NCBI GenBank assembly: GCA_037349315.1
Contig: JBAIAC010000007.1
Span: forward strand, 22,152,001 to 22,216,000
Direction: 5' to 3'
DNA length: 64,000 nucleotides
DNA from: Chelydra serpentina
Lineage: Eukaryota > Chordata > Testudines > Chelydridae
Of this stretch, positions 45,880 through 57,746 are shown in pieces. The notes beneath the pieces were generated by a model, which made no database searches, had not been told where the DNA came from, and worked only from the letters and a program-made list of their open reading frames with translations. How positions within the stretch are numbered: position 1 is the stretch's first letter; the number at the start of each line of letters is the position of its first letter. The position numbers and the translations under genes were made by a program.

Positions 45880-46442
45880 TAGGGTGACCATATTTCCCAA
45901 AGAGAAAATGGGACACCTTCAGCCACTCACCCTAGGCGCCCTCCCTCCAATGCTGTTGCCGGTCGCCAGTACCCTCCCCCCATCCCCACGTGAGGCTGTT
46001 GCCCACTCCTGCACCCCAAGCCCCTCATCCCCAGCCCCACTCCAGCTGGAGCCCTCACTCCCTCCAGCACCCCAACCCCCTGCCCCGGCCTGGTGAAAGT
46101 GAGTGAGGATGGGGGAGAGCGAGCGGGGGAGGGAGAGGGGATGGAGTGAGCGGGGGAGGGGCCCTTGGAGAAGGGGCAGGGCAGAGGTGGGGCCTCAGGG
46201 CAGGGGCAGGGCAAAGGTGTTCGGTTTTGTGCAATTACAAAGTTGGCAACCCTGGGGCTGGCATCTCCGCTAGCTCACACCACACCGCACTATTTGACAA
46301 AAGTGGGCATCTGTCCTGTTTGCTCTTGCCAACTGATCAAGTCAGCAAGAGCAAATGGGACAAATGCCTCCTTTTGGAAAAATTCGGGACAGTGCTTAAA
46401 AAAGGGACTGTCCCGGCCAAAAGGAAACGTACGGTCATCCTA
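45880..46442. mobile_element. hAT-like element with perfect 8-bp target duplication, nested in a MITE
   Basis: Ends are tagggtgaccata and its inverted partner acggtcatccta. Both flanks carry tgcttggg (45872-45879 and 46443-46450). The GC-rich 563-bp interior encodes no transposase. Confidence 0.85.
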
Positions 46443-46450
46443 TGCTTGGG

Positions 46451-47025
46451 CTGGAGGCCAGATTCTAAGATCCATCCCCTTTGACGGGTGTCAGGCCCCC
46501 CAGAGCCCGAGTCATTTGACCCAGGTTCTGAGACGCGCTCCTGTGGAGGGGTTTGCAGTGGTCTGTCTTTTTCTTATGCTTTGGCATTGCTTGTGTAACT
46601 TATGCCAATAAAGTTTCATTGAATTCAATCACTCCTCACTGAGGCATAATTCCTTTCCTTAGCTACTTCCCACTCTTGCTCCCAGGCGGCTGCAATTTAC
46701 TGCTGGTCCTGCCCAGCGCTAGCTGAGACCTCTGCAGACAGACTCAAGACTCTGCTCTCCCCCGACCCCCTCCTTTGCTTGCTCAAGAAAGGAATTTGTG
46801 AGCATGGAATACCTGTTCTGACCCAAAGCTTGGAGAGGCTATATTGTGGGGGAGGGGGAAAGGGGAATGTTGCTTACCCTTATGCACCATGTAGGCCGGG
46901 CAGGATCTGTTGTGTCAATCTCTATTTATAGAAGAGGAACATCAATTAGATCAGGGTCAATGATATTGCTAATATTTTTAACTCATATTGGTTTATCACT
47001 CCGCCTCAAAATGTCAGATACACAC
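46451..47025. other. MITE remainder, then no gene seen
   Basis: The first about 90 bp continue the Harbinger-like MITE. After that there is unassigned sequence with an AATAAA near 46607 that I cannot link to a gene. Confidence 0.35.
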
Positions 47026-47135
47026 CATTATCCCAATTTTTCAGCTGTAATAGCTGAGGCACAGAGAGGTTAACTGATGGGAATATAACCCAGATCACTT
47101 AACACCCAATCCTCTGCTCTAGACCCAAGGCCACA
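47026..47135 (-). repeat. MIR-type SINE fragment
   Basis: cattatcccaatttttcagc followed by tagctgaggcacagagaggt is the MIR core in antisense; diverged afterwards. Confidence 0.65.
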
Positions 47136-48658
47136 TCTCCGCCTTTTTCCTTTTTGCCAAAACTCCATTTCATATTAATTAGGTCAATAATTTCTGGGAC
47201 CTTTTTCCTCTTTCATAAAACTCCTCTTGCTTCCAGGATCAGATTCTAATCTCTCCTATGAATGCTGAGTCCTATGAATGCTGGTCTACCCCTTGCATTT
47301 ACTTTCAGTTCTGCAGTTCCTTTTCCCTGCCCACACAAAAAATCAGCCTTTTGTTGCATGGTTTAGGATGAAAAAATATTAAATCAAAATATTGTAAATA
47401 AACAAACAGAATAGAAAAGTCAATTAGTAATTGATACTCTCTTCAGATATTAGCTATATAAGAAAATGCTTCAGTAGCTAGTATCTTTGTTTTCCATTCT
47501 CTCAGAGTGAGCTTAAAAGATAACCTTTTTGTTTAATTTGCAGCCCACACATTGACCTTGCATTCCTCTTTTTTCCATTTGTTTGATTTGAATCCAGGAG
47601 ATAAAACTTCTCAGCAAAGACTTCATGGTACAGATTGTTTTTCAATTCAACAGAATTGAATCTGCTCCTTAATGTACATTTAGGGCCAAATTTTCAGCCA
47701 GCCCCCAACATATTTGCAAGCTCATAAGTTTGCCTGAGCAAATCAGCTTCGCAATGCAAACTAGCATTTACCTGCATAAGGTATAACGTTGCAAATGCAA
47801 GCTGCTGTTAGTGCAGCTATTTAACAGAGACTGGATGAAAAATATTCTTCATTCTTAAATGGGGAAATACCCCACTACAGCTGTTGTGCAATAGCTTTTC
47901 TGCAGTAGTACCCTGTGGACATTCTTATTCTGCACTAAGAGTGTCTTTGTGCTCTTCAGCTTTAACCCACTTCCAAAATGTATTAAGCATCCCAGTGAAG
48001 ACAAAGCCTTACGGAAATACATTATCAAATCTCCAATTTCTGACTCAGATGTTGTCTCTACTAGGAGGGTTTTCCAGTGCAGTTATACTGATATAGCTAG
48101 AGCCTAGCCAGCAAAAAATGCTCATATGGATGCAGTTAGATCAGTATAAAAGTGCTTATGCTGGTTTCCCTAACCATGTCTACACTGATGGTTTTACTAG
48201 TATAGCTATGCCAGTAAAAATAAATTAATAAATCACGCCCATAATCAACATAGCTATGCCGGTAAAAAAACACAAAACTTAATTGTAGTTCAAGCCATAA
48301 TCCAGATTTAACTCCTGTAAAAAGGGTCTGTAGAAATCTTGAATTCTAGACTGGTGTGTGCTTCAAACGGTGCACAAGCCTAACCTTTTGCATAGGGTGA
48401 ATTTCACCCTTAACTTGGAGCCATTTAAGAGAAGCAATGAAGCCCCTTAATTTTCAGCTCTCTCTCTTTCCCCTCAGTTTGGATCCAAATGTGAATCTGT
48501 CACATAGAAATTTGTTTTTCTCAGTTTTATTGTCACAAATGCATTACAATCCTATGGGCTACATTAGCAAAGGCTCATGCAACAGTTGTGGTGAGCAAAA
48601 GGTGTACTATGTAAAATGCATCTGCACCAGTAAAACCCAACAGTGATTCTGTAACTCA
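47136..48658. other. No gene seen; degraded MITE-like piece
   Basis: About 48060-48290 has repeated tatagctatgccagtaaaaa-type modules like a decayed Harbinger-like MITE. No coding evidence. Confidence 0.35.
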
Positions 48659-48666
48659 GGTAACTG

Positions 48667-48789
48667 TAGGGTGACCAGACAGCAAATGTGAAAAATCGGG
48701 ACGGGGATGGGGGGTAATAGGTGCCTATATAAGAAAAAGCCCCCAAAATCGGGACTGTACCTATAAAATCGGGACATCTGGTTACCCTA
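48667..48789. mobile_element. Small hAT-like MITE (123 bp) with perfect 8-bp target duplication
   Basis: Ends are tagggtgaccagac and ctggttaccctag (inverted). ggtaactg stands on both sides (48659-48666 and 48790-48797). The termini are related to those of the element at 45880. Confidence 0.88.
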
Positions 48790-48797
48790 GGTAACTG

Positions 48798-49130
48798 TGC
48801 AATGTGTGCATGCAATCAGCTGTTTATGCAGTGCTAATGCAGGGTTTGCAAAGCAGCATGTGCATTTTGCATGTCTCATCTGTTGCACCAGCATGTGACC
48901 ATTTGGCCAAAAATGCACAATCGTGAATGCTAAGTTACAGAAAATGCTATTTTTGCCAAAGCAATGAATCCACATCCACATCAGGGACTTGGCTACATGC
49001 GGAAGTTGTCCAGGTGTAAGTTAAAGTGTGGATTTTAATTGATATAGTTGGACAGGTATAATTCAGGTGTAGTTCAACCTAACCTGAAAAAAATCCCCCA
49101 CTCATTCCAGAATAAGAGTGTACTAGTGTA
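48798..49130. other. Possible decayed MITE; no gene seen
   Basis: About 48980-49100 resembles Harbinger-like MITE interiors (gtaagttaaagtgtggattt; gtagttcaacctaacctg). No boundaries can be fixed. Confidence 0.3.
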
Positions 49131-49306
49131 ATTATGGCTTGTCTACCTGAGGAAAACTTACTGACATAACTACAGCAGCATAATTATATTTAAGGGTATC
49201 TACACAGGGAGTTTTACTGATGCTACAACTTGGGGAGTTATATAATTATACTGGTGTAATTATACTGGAATAATTGGGGAAACTTTCACATGTAGACAAG
49301 TCCTTA
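49131..49306. mobile_element. Harbinger-like MITE
   Basis: Left ggcttgtctacctgagg and right tcacatgtagacaagtcc form an inverted pair. The centre repeats tataattatactggtgt motifs. TTA stands on the right and, one base off, on the left. Confidence 0.6.
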
Positions 49307-49432
49307 GTTTGCTTTCTTATTTTTAACCCATTTTAATTGTAATGGTCTGTATTTTATAGGTTTCTTTCACCAGAGGAAAATTTGGCTATTTTATCTGCTT
49401 TTTATCAATCTGTCTGGTGCATACCCTAGAAC

Positions 49433-49570
49433 AGGGGTTCTCAACCTGTTTCTTTCTGAGGCCTCCCTCAACATGCTATAAAAACTTCACGGCCCACCTG
49501 TGCTACAACAACTGGTTCGCTGCATATAAAAGTCAGGGCCGGTGTTAAGGGAAGCAAGCAACCTGGAATC
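49433..49570 (+). mobile_element. hAT-like element fragment
   Basis: Begins with the hAT-type terminus caggggttctcaacctgtt, followed by gaggcctccctcaacatgct and cacggcccacctgtgctac. No matching right end seen. Confidence 0.55.
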
Positions 49571-49879
49571 CACATGAGCAGTTGTTTTCCTACTAAGTAA
49601 AAGAATGTGAACCAGTAAAAAAGGAGATAACATTGCAACTCTAGCCTGTGTCTTTGTTTAATTTGTCTGGAGACATAATTGTACAGAAGAGCAGAACTAC
49701 TGAGACAGATCTAACAGAGACTTCCTTGATATGTGTTGTGAGGATTGATTAATTGTTTAGTGCTTTAAGGTCTTCTAATGTGAGAGCAAGGTCTTATAAA
49801 ATACAACAACCATGTCTTAGGCAATAAGAGTTAGCTGTTGTCATATGACATACAACTTAACCCTCTCTCTGTCTTTAAG

Positions 49880-50152
49880 AGAATGGGAAAATCAGTTTGA
49901 TAAAGGTCTGACCAAAGAGAATGATTAATATAGTATGAAGTGGAAAACTATTGTAAAAGTTCCTATGATGTCTTGAGTTGGAAGATACCATATGTTGTTT
50001 GACTGTGAGTTATGGTGCATTGTGATGCAAATCTCATGTAAGGACAATGCTTCCATGGTCCTTATTATGCCAGAACTAGTTAAAATGAAGGAAGTGGAAG
50101 ATGCTTTAACCCAAGAAAGATTAATGAGATACAAAAATTCCATATTCCATCA
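49880..50152 (+). pseudogene. Clade A serpin pseudogene, exon 3 relic
   Basis: 273 bp after an acceptor-like gtctttaag align along their length with the 271-bp third exon of the SERPINA1-like gene. TGGGAAAATCAG corresponds to WEKPF, then come [39 protein letters not shown] and YKNSIFH. There are at least two in-frame stops (near 49926 and 49974) and a small shift at the start. A donor-like gtaatc follows. The residues differ enough from A1 to suggest another clade A paralogue. Confidence 0.85.
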
Positions 50153-50329
50153 GTAATCATTTAGCTACTTACTATCAAGCTGATCCTGCAAGAGGCAGGT
50201 AAGGGCATTGTATCTTTAAACAAAGAGGAAATCATGATTTATCATTCAAAAATGACTGAGAAAACAAAAGTAAACTCTTTCAGTGAGAGCACCGAGTGTA
50301 ACGCCTTTGTAGCAGGCTAATTTTGTTGC

Positions 50330-51498
50330 TCTTCTGATTGGAAGGTTGGCAGCAGACATTTTGTCACCAGTTTGATGATGTTAGTTGTGGTTTCCCACTT
50401 AACAGGGTGGACCACATGAAGGTCAACATCTTCCACCCCTACATGTGGAGAGAAGCCAAGGTCACTGCAATCTTAAAGCCTGGAAAACCTGCCTATCACC
50501 CTTCTAATTCTAGGCCAGTCTCCTGTTTGAGCACCACCCACAAGAGGATTTCTGAACTGAATCAGGCATGCTGTGGATGACAGCCTACTCAAGGAGCAAG
50601 CTGGTTTTTGACCACACAGAAGTTGCTGCAACCAGGTCCTGGCCCTCACTATAAACACTGAGGCTGGATTCCAAAGAAAACTCAAGACCAGCACGGCTTT
50701 CATCAATCTGTCAGCAGCATATAAAACAGTCTAGGAGGATAGTCTGCTACTGAAAATGGCCAAAATGCTCCCCTGCATATCAATTCTCCAGCTGGTGGAT
50801 ACCATGCGTAGTGTTTGAAGGATGCACATATACCAAGGAGGACCAACCAGCAAGCTGTGCATGTTGAATAATGGGCTACCACAAAGATCTGTACTTGCTC
50901 CGACACTCTTCAAAGTAAACAAGAGCAAAATGCCTGAAATGATAATGCAGACATTTGCGTATGCTGTTGATTTGGCACTCACAACTCAGGCCTGTAGCTT
51001 TAAAAAACCTGAAGTGACCCTTACATCTCACCTTAAGATCATGGAACGGTATTGCCAAAAGTGGTGGCTGAGACCAAATCCAAGCAAATTGGTAGTCTCT
51101 AATTTCCTCCTTGACAACAGCATTGCAAAAAACACTAACTGTTGAGTTTTATGGTGAAACTCTATGATATGACCAAAGCCAACATATTTCGGTGTCATTC
51201 TTGACCACAAACTGACGTTTCATGACCACCTCAAGAAAACAGCTTCTAAAGTGAAGACTTGCATCAACATTATTCAAAAGTTAGTGGGAACAAGCTGGGG
51301 AGCAACTGCCCCTGTGCTACGAAAATTGGCCTTGGCCCTGGTGTACTCAGTTGCAGAGTACTATGCACAGCGGTGGACAAGAAGCTGCCATACCCAACTT
51401 GTAGAGAGGTAGCTGAATCAGATCACAAGAATCATCACGGAAACTTTACAATCAACACTTCTATTGTAGCTTTCTGTATTAGCAAACATTAAACCTCC
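50330..51498 (+). mobile_element. Jockey-like LINE reverse transcriptase remnant (left part)
   Basis: Frames in succession give AKVTAILKPGKPAYHPSNSR, CNQVLALTINTEAGFQRKL, NLSAAYKTV, MLNNGLPQRSVLAPTLFKV, the YADD-equivalent as YAVDLALTTQA, and ALALVYSVAEYYAQRWTRS. These are the ordered RT and C-terminal blocks of a non-LTR element unlike CR1. I group it with jockey-like elements; the clade is uncertain. Stops and frame shifts are many. Confidence 0.7.
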
Positions 51499-51975
51499 AG
51501 CTACTCTCTGGGAATGGTTTTCCAACCAGTTATGCGCCCACATTATAGTCGCTCCATCTAGGTTGCACTTCCCTAGTTTGTTTATGAGAAGGTCATGCAA
51601 GACAGTATCAAAAGCTTTACTAAAGTCAAGATATACCACGTCTACTGCTTCCCCCCATCCACAAGGCTGGTTACCCTGTCAAAGAAAGCTACCAGGTTGG
51701 TTTGACACAATTTGTTCTTGACAAATCCATGCTCTTATCACCTTATTGTCTTGTAGCTGTTTGCAAATTGATTGCTTTATTATTTGCTCCATTATCTTTC
51801 CGGGTACAGAAGTTAAACTGACTGGTCTGTAATTCCCTGGGTTGTCCTTATTTCCCTTTTTATAGATTGGCATTTGCCCTTTTCCAGTCTTTTGGGATCT
51901 CTCCCGCCTTCCATGACTTTTAAAAGATAATCACTAATGGCTCAGATATCTCCTCAGTCAGCTCCTTGAGTATTC
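51499..51975 (-). mobile_element. Internal CR1 fragment replacing part of the jockey-like LINE
   Basis: Minus-strand CR1 [42 protein letters not shown]. It lacks both CR1 ends. The flanking jockey-like sequence is missing the stretch in between. Confidence 0.82.
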
Positions 51976-52195
51976 GGACCACATTGAACCATGTCCGAAC
52001 AAACGATGGAAAATGCAGCTACTTGATGCACAAGTGGAAAATCAAAGACTCCACTTCCTGCAACTGCTGTGAGAACATCCAAAGCATCAAACACATCACT
52101 ATGCAGTGCCCCAAATATGGATTCCAAGGTGAATTGGATGATATTCACAGTGTCACAAAGGCAGCCTTAAATTGGATTATGTAATACAACTGTGT
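51976..52195 (+). mobile_element. Jockey-like LINE, C-terminal part
   Basis: The frame RTTLNHVRTNDGKCSYLMHK with a Cys-rich stretch (CNCC, then KHITMQCPKYGF) and HSVTKAALNWIM is the C-terminal end of the element begun at 50330. Confidence 0.7.
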
Positions 52196-52252
52196 CTGAA
52201 GAATGTTGCTCTGCAGATACCATACATGCACGAGAGAGAGCGAGAGAGCAGG

Positions 52253-52497
52253 CTGATGCTTCCCTGTGGAAGTCTTTGCCAGAGGATGTTGTGAAGGCCA
52301 AGACTATACAAGAGTTCAAAAAAGAACTAGATACATTCATGGAGGATAAGTCCATCAATGGCTATGAGCCAGGATGGTATCCCTTGCCTCTGTTTGCCAG
52401 AAACCAGGAATGGATGACAGGGGATTGATCACTTGATGATTATCTGTTCTGTATGGACCTTTGGTCTGACCTAGTATGGCCATTCTTATGTTCAGCT
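52253..52497 (+). mobile_element. CR1 LINE 3' end
   Basis: SLWKSLPEDVVKAKTIQEFK followed by the CR1 3' region ending gtctgacctagtatggcc and attcttatgttc. Confidence 0.85.
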
Positions 52498-53052
52498 CTG
52501 AGAACAAAATGGCTGCTCTGCTGACAGATCAAGATTTTAGAAATTTCAAGATACAGCATACCAAAAGGGCATCACAGTCCCTTTGCTAAATAGACCATAG
52601 AAGGAACTCAATTCCTTGCAAGCTAGCATCTTGTGTGTGTACTGCTTCACTTAACCTAATAAATCCTAAGGTTGTTTTAATCTCTTATAGGATTAGAAAT
52701 GCTGTAAAAACAGCAATTCAAACAGAAGTTAACCTTGTTTTTGTATGATACCCAATATAAATGTTGCTCAAAGAGCCAACTTTTGCAACATGGGCAAAAC
52801 TCTCAGTAACAACCGCAGAGTCAATGGGAAGTGCACCTGTATTGCTAAGTCCATGATTTTCCCACAAAATAGGCATTGTGGGAAGGGAATAAGTTTGTAA
52901 AGCTTGATAAATAGGTTTTCTACAATAAATGGGGCTGTGGTTCTGTAGCATTCATTAAATGAATGTATTTTCAGTAGTGGTTAGGTAACTTCCAGGGTGA
53001 GATATTGAGTCAGATGCACTGAAAAGAGATTTGTGCTTTCCATTTCTCACAG
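52498..53052. other. No gene seen; former serpin intron
   Basis: Unassigned sequence just before the pseudo-exon 4 acceptor (catttctcacag). Confidence 0.4.
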
Positions 53053-53179
53053 CTGTTTAGATGGGTAGCTCCCCCAAATCTCCATATCCTCCTCCTCGGA
53101 ATTAAGAGATGTTGCTGGGAATGGGTATTTAGTGATGATGCTGATCTGCCTGGGATTAGCCAAACTGCAGGGGTCTAAG
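53053..53179 (+). pseudogene. Clade A serpin pseudogene, exon 4 relic
   Basis: Between acceptor ttctcacag and donor gtaaga at 53180, this 127-bp stretch matches the 148-bp exon of SERPINA1-like in pieces. PK-S appears near 53073, then GMGI (ggaatgggtatt), then, in another frame, FSDDADLPGIS, and finally LQGSK at the donor (functional: LQVSR). Frame shifts and stops are present. Order and strand fit the exon 3 relic 2.9 kb upstream. Confidence 0.7.
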
Positions 53180-53812
53180 GTAAGATTAGTTCCATACTCT
53201 CTGTTTTAGTGAAACCCAGTAAACTAGGTACTTTTAAAGCTTCTGCTTCCATTGGCATAACAGTCCCGATTCACCCACACAGCTGCCGGAAGATGTAGAA
53301 GTTTCACACCAGCTGAGGCTATTACAGCAAGGGAAGCACGTAGCTTCCCCCAGAGAAGGGCAGGCAGTGTGTTCAGCACTGCCCTCTTTTGGTGGTTTCC
53401 GCCATGGGAAGGCAGGTTTAATTTAGAGCTGGGTCTTCATAGGAGTCTTGCTGGTTGAGGCTGCTCAGACAATGTGCTAAATTAGGCCATAGTCCCCATG
53501 TTCCCTGGGAACACTCTCAGGCTGTCCCCCCACCCACTTTTTGGTCTTCATTACCCACCTGCAAAGCACTGGTGGAGCAGTGATTATGAGTGCCATGCAA
53601 GACCCCGGCCCCTCTGGTTAGACTTTCTACCATCACCCACCTTCCATTCTGAGCTAAGCTTGCAGAAGCTGGCTTCAAGCCAGGATGAGTCAAGCCTATT
53701 AACTATAACTACTATTTAGTGTGCAAAAAAAATTACCAGATTAATAGCCTTGGAAACTAAATTGCTTCAGTTATCCATGGAACAGGAACAGCCAGGGCGG
53801 TCATGCTTAATA
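53180..53812. other. No gene seen
   Basis: No trace of the missing last serpin exon here. Confidence 0.4.
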
Positions 53813-53940
53813 GATTTATAGATTTAAAGGCCAGAAGGAACCCATACGATCATGTAGTCTGACCTCTCGCATAATTTAGGCCAGAGAACTTCACCAAGTG
53901 ATTCCTGCATCAAGCCCGTAACTTCTCTTTGAGCTACAGA
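53813..53940 (-). mobile_element. Old CR1 LINE 3' end
   Basis: tagatttaaaggccagaagg, gtagtctgacctctcgc and aggccagagaacttcacc are the CR1 3' tail in antisense. Confidence 0.75.
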
Positions 53941-56900
53941 TAATTACTAATAACAACCTTGACCAAGATCTGTCTTTTAAACCAGGGGCCTGAATTGGCA
54001 GCTACTGTAAAAGCGGAACTCTCTGACTTCAGTGAGAGATCTGCATGTAGAGAGCTGCCTGTGTGAGCTCTGCCTCATAATATATCCTGTGTAAGACAGC
54101 AGAGAAAGGCAAAAGTCCAAAGAACACCAAACTGTACAGGCTTCCCAGCTGGGAAATAAGGATTTCAATGACACCTGCCGGCTCCATATGGACTTGAAGA
54201 ATAGGAAGTTGCCTTCTGCTCCAGCGTCTGAATTTTGTATTGAATTGTACGTAGCTTAATCAGCTAAATTACTATGAGAAAATGTGCCTTTCCACCACTC
54301 CCAGGAAAAGCATGGTCAGATTTTAATGGGACACTTATCAGTTGCAAGCATAAAATTACAATGTTATTGATGTGTACAAGGCCAATTATGCTACATTAAA
54401 CTATCAGGTTAAAACTGTGCATGAGATATTTCTCCCCTCTATTCTGTCATTCTAAAATCTGATTGTTTGGTCTTCTTCACTTTATTAAGCACTATAATCC
54501 ATTAGTGGCCCTCGTCGATTGTGTATGTGAATACACACCTTTCAAAAGGAACCAATAGGATATGATTGGTTTTAAGGCAATTTGTATAATTGTATACCTC
54601 AAGTTCTCTGAAAAACTAGAGTGGCCTACAAGCAAGTCACAAACAGAACTACTTAGAAGTCTGTTCCCAGCTTTTGAAAAGACTAAAGATACCTTTTGAG
54701 TGGAAGAAACAGCATCCCCCATCCAGCTGATTAACTGGTTGGATACAATTGAGAGATTGTATTAGAAACAGTTTTATGGATGTTTGTGTGTTTTGGTTTA
54801 TATGCCATGGGTCTATTTTACAAGTACTTTTCATATTAACATTTCAGGGAGAAAATCTTATATCCTTACAATCACCCTGGATATCTGTTGCATAACTGCC
54901 TCCTACTCGAACGGTTTGTTTCATCAGCAAATATGGCTGGTGGACTGGGATTAGCTCACACACGTTACCTAACCCTGACCTTTCCCCTCAATTAACATCT
55001 GTCCCTCAGTTTAGCTGGTCAAGGTCCATCCTGGGGTGGGTGGGGGGGAGCTTATGGTTTGCCTTGAGCAGCTATGTCAAGGCAAAAGATTTAACCTGCA
55101 TCCGCACTAGGAAAAGGTCCTGGTTAGATAACAAATGCAATGATGGTCATGTGACAGAAAATCATGAGCCCGTGAGTGAAATGCAGTTAGTTGATTCTGT
55201 ATGGGCTGGGACACTGTTTGACCCGGCCAGGGGTCTCGAAACTTCTCCCCAGAGCCCTGGCACAGAGGCAATTCAATGAGCCACAAGGATTTGACCTCAC
55301 CCTTTGCAACAAGGACCATGCACTAACTCATTCACCCGAGCTAGTCTGTGATAGTCCTTGCTTATGTGCCGAGTGGCACTGTATTCCTTAAGTAGCTCCG
55401 CCAAAGTCTACGAAATCAATGGGGCTGCTGGAGTTATCAGGGACTAGTCAGCCTAAGGAGGGGTTTTGCATGTGAATATGGAGAAAGACACATCCAGGTG
55501 AACTCAGCACACAGCCAATACATTTTACAGCAGTCTATTTTTCTAAGAAAATGGTCTTTGGCAAGTTACATGTGGCCCAGAAAGGAAAAGAAAGATTAAA
55601 AAAGATTGAAGAGTTACTTAGTCCCGCTTTCCCTGATAGATCCAAAGCCTTGTGAACTCTTCAAGCTTTCCTTTCAACCACAACATACCCCACAGATTAG
55701 ATTTAGAGTATTAAATACCAGCAGGGAACTGTTCTCAATCTGAGCCCTACCACTCTTACTCAGGCTAAACTCCCACTGGCTTCAGTGGAAGTAGGAATCC
55801 TCGAGAACAGACGGCGGGACCTGGCCTAATACTAAAACCAGTGTTAGCTTTGTTGTGGGAAAGAGTGCTGCATGAAAGCTGGGCATGCTATTGTACACAC
55901 CCAACTCCCTCATCATCCCATTTCCTCCACCACCATCCATCGTTACGCATACACATACATGTACAGAAGGAGATAGCAGTGACTTTGCTTTCCTCTCTCT
56001 CCATCTCTCCTATATTGGAGGCAGATTTCTTCCATGCAGTGCCCGGGAATTGGAATTCCAAATCTACGGTCTGTATCTGAGGCCTGCTTCTTTAGGGGCA
56101 GATTTCCAAAAGGCACAGATAGGAGTAAAGCATCCAGCATCTATTGACTCCCACTGGGAGCTGGGTACCTAACTGCCCTATGGCACTTTTGAAATTCCAC
56201 TTTAGTCTTAAATCAGGCCAAACTCCCATTGCCTGAATAAGACAAAGATTAGGTCCCAAGATAGACTATCAGATCTGTTAATTTGAGAGTGAAATAGTAT
56301 TGTCATTTTATTTCTTTTCGATCAATAAAATGTTTACTGGAATATGGCCCTCCATTTATAGGACACTCATCTTTCACTGTGTACCAGCAGTTAATATATA
56401 ACCTAGAAAATCAGAGCATTACACTTTGGAATACCAAATATTTGCTGATGACCTTCATCACTGGACAGTCGTCATTTAACTTTGTTTTTTTAAATATCGT
56501 TGATTGAGAAAAGTAACGGACGAGCTGCCTTGTTGGTAAGATGGAACTGTTTAAACCGAGAATTTTAAATACCTATGGGCGGGGGGAGGAGAGGAGGGCA
56601 ATTATATCTGCATGTTCTTAACATGATGCAGTGTTTCAAGCAGGAGTAGATTTTATCTGTATATTGAAATTTTACTTTAATTTAAAATGCTATGACGTTT
56701 TCAAGGGGAAACCTTTTAGTATGAGCAAAAAGCAAGAAACCTTCTGCTGTAGATATGTTGCTACTACAAATCATTCTAAAACAAACTTTATACCAACTTT
56801 TTCCTGCTTTAACAGTTAATAATTTTAATGAAATGTGTCTTTTGTTCTGCAGTGTTAAAAACTGAGATCTTTGGGAATCCAAAACAATGTTTGAACTTCA

Positions 56901-57746
56901 CATACTGTACAAATGCAAGCCTTTGCTTTTACAATTTCGACAACAAATACATGATTGTTTCCAAAGCCTCTTCCACTACTTTCATATATTTTCTTTGCCG
57001 TTCAAAAGCTTTGTTTATCAGACGATTATTGATGTTGAACAGAAAAACTTTTGTAATTATATGTTGCTATAAAATGAATTGCTCATGATCCCAAACTAGC
57101 AATAGACTATCGCCAACTGTGTGCTCTTTAGCAATGTTCCCAAATCAGCAGGAGTTTTGCTTTTTTGAGGTCTAGACAGTCTTTCCCTTCACTTCAGTAG
57201 GTTTTGGATCAGGCCCTATATAAGAACTTAACCCTCCAGTTCCTGGCCAAGCACTGAATCTGGAATAACATCACAGACTCTTCAAATAATGCAGGGAGTG
57301 CTGGGTGCATTGTTATCAGCTACCTTATTTCAGGGCAATTATAAAGTCTAGACACTAGCCTCAGCAGTAAAGTAGAAGCTGGTTCTCCGCTATGTTTATT
57401 AAACATTTGGACCTGATCCTGTTGCTATTGCTGTCAGTGGGATTGTTGCCATTGACTTGTGTGAAAACAGGATCAGTCCTGCTAATTGTGTATTTTATAA
57501 AAGGCAGATCTTGCCAACCCCTCAGTGGCAGAGGGCCCTGCCTACCACAGAAATGATGTAAGATGCCAGGATTCATCTGGTGTAGGAGGAACAGGATACC
57601 ATGAGTGGATGGAGGAAGAGCATAACCAAAGCTATCATAACGTCTAATTCCATAGGGGCCCCTATCTTTGTTGCAAAGGAGGGGGTGGAGGTGGGAGGAG
57701 GCTAGGAAGATCAGTCACTATGTTCCTTTCAATGTAAGGGGTGCAT
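53941..57746. other. No gene seen; intergenic
   Basis: Long stretch with only short open frames. Half of a fold-back repeat lies near 57167-57217 (ggttttggatcaggccct). Small pieces of acttcaatggga-type repeats occur near 55760 and 56215. Confidence 0.4.
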
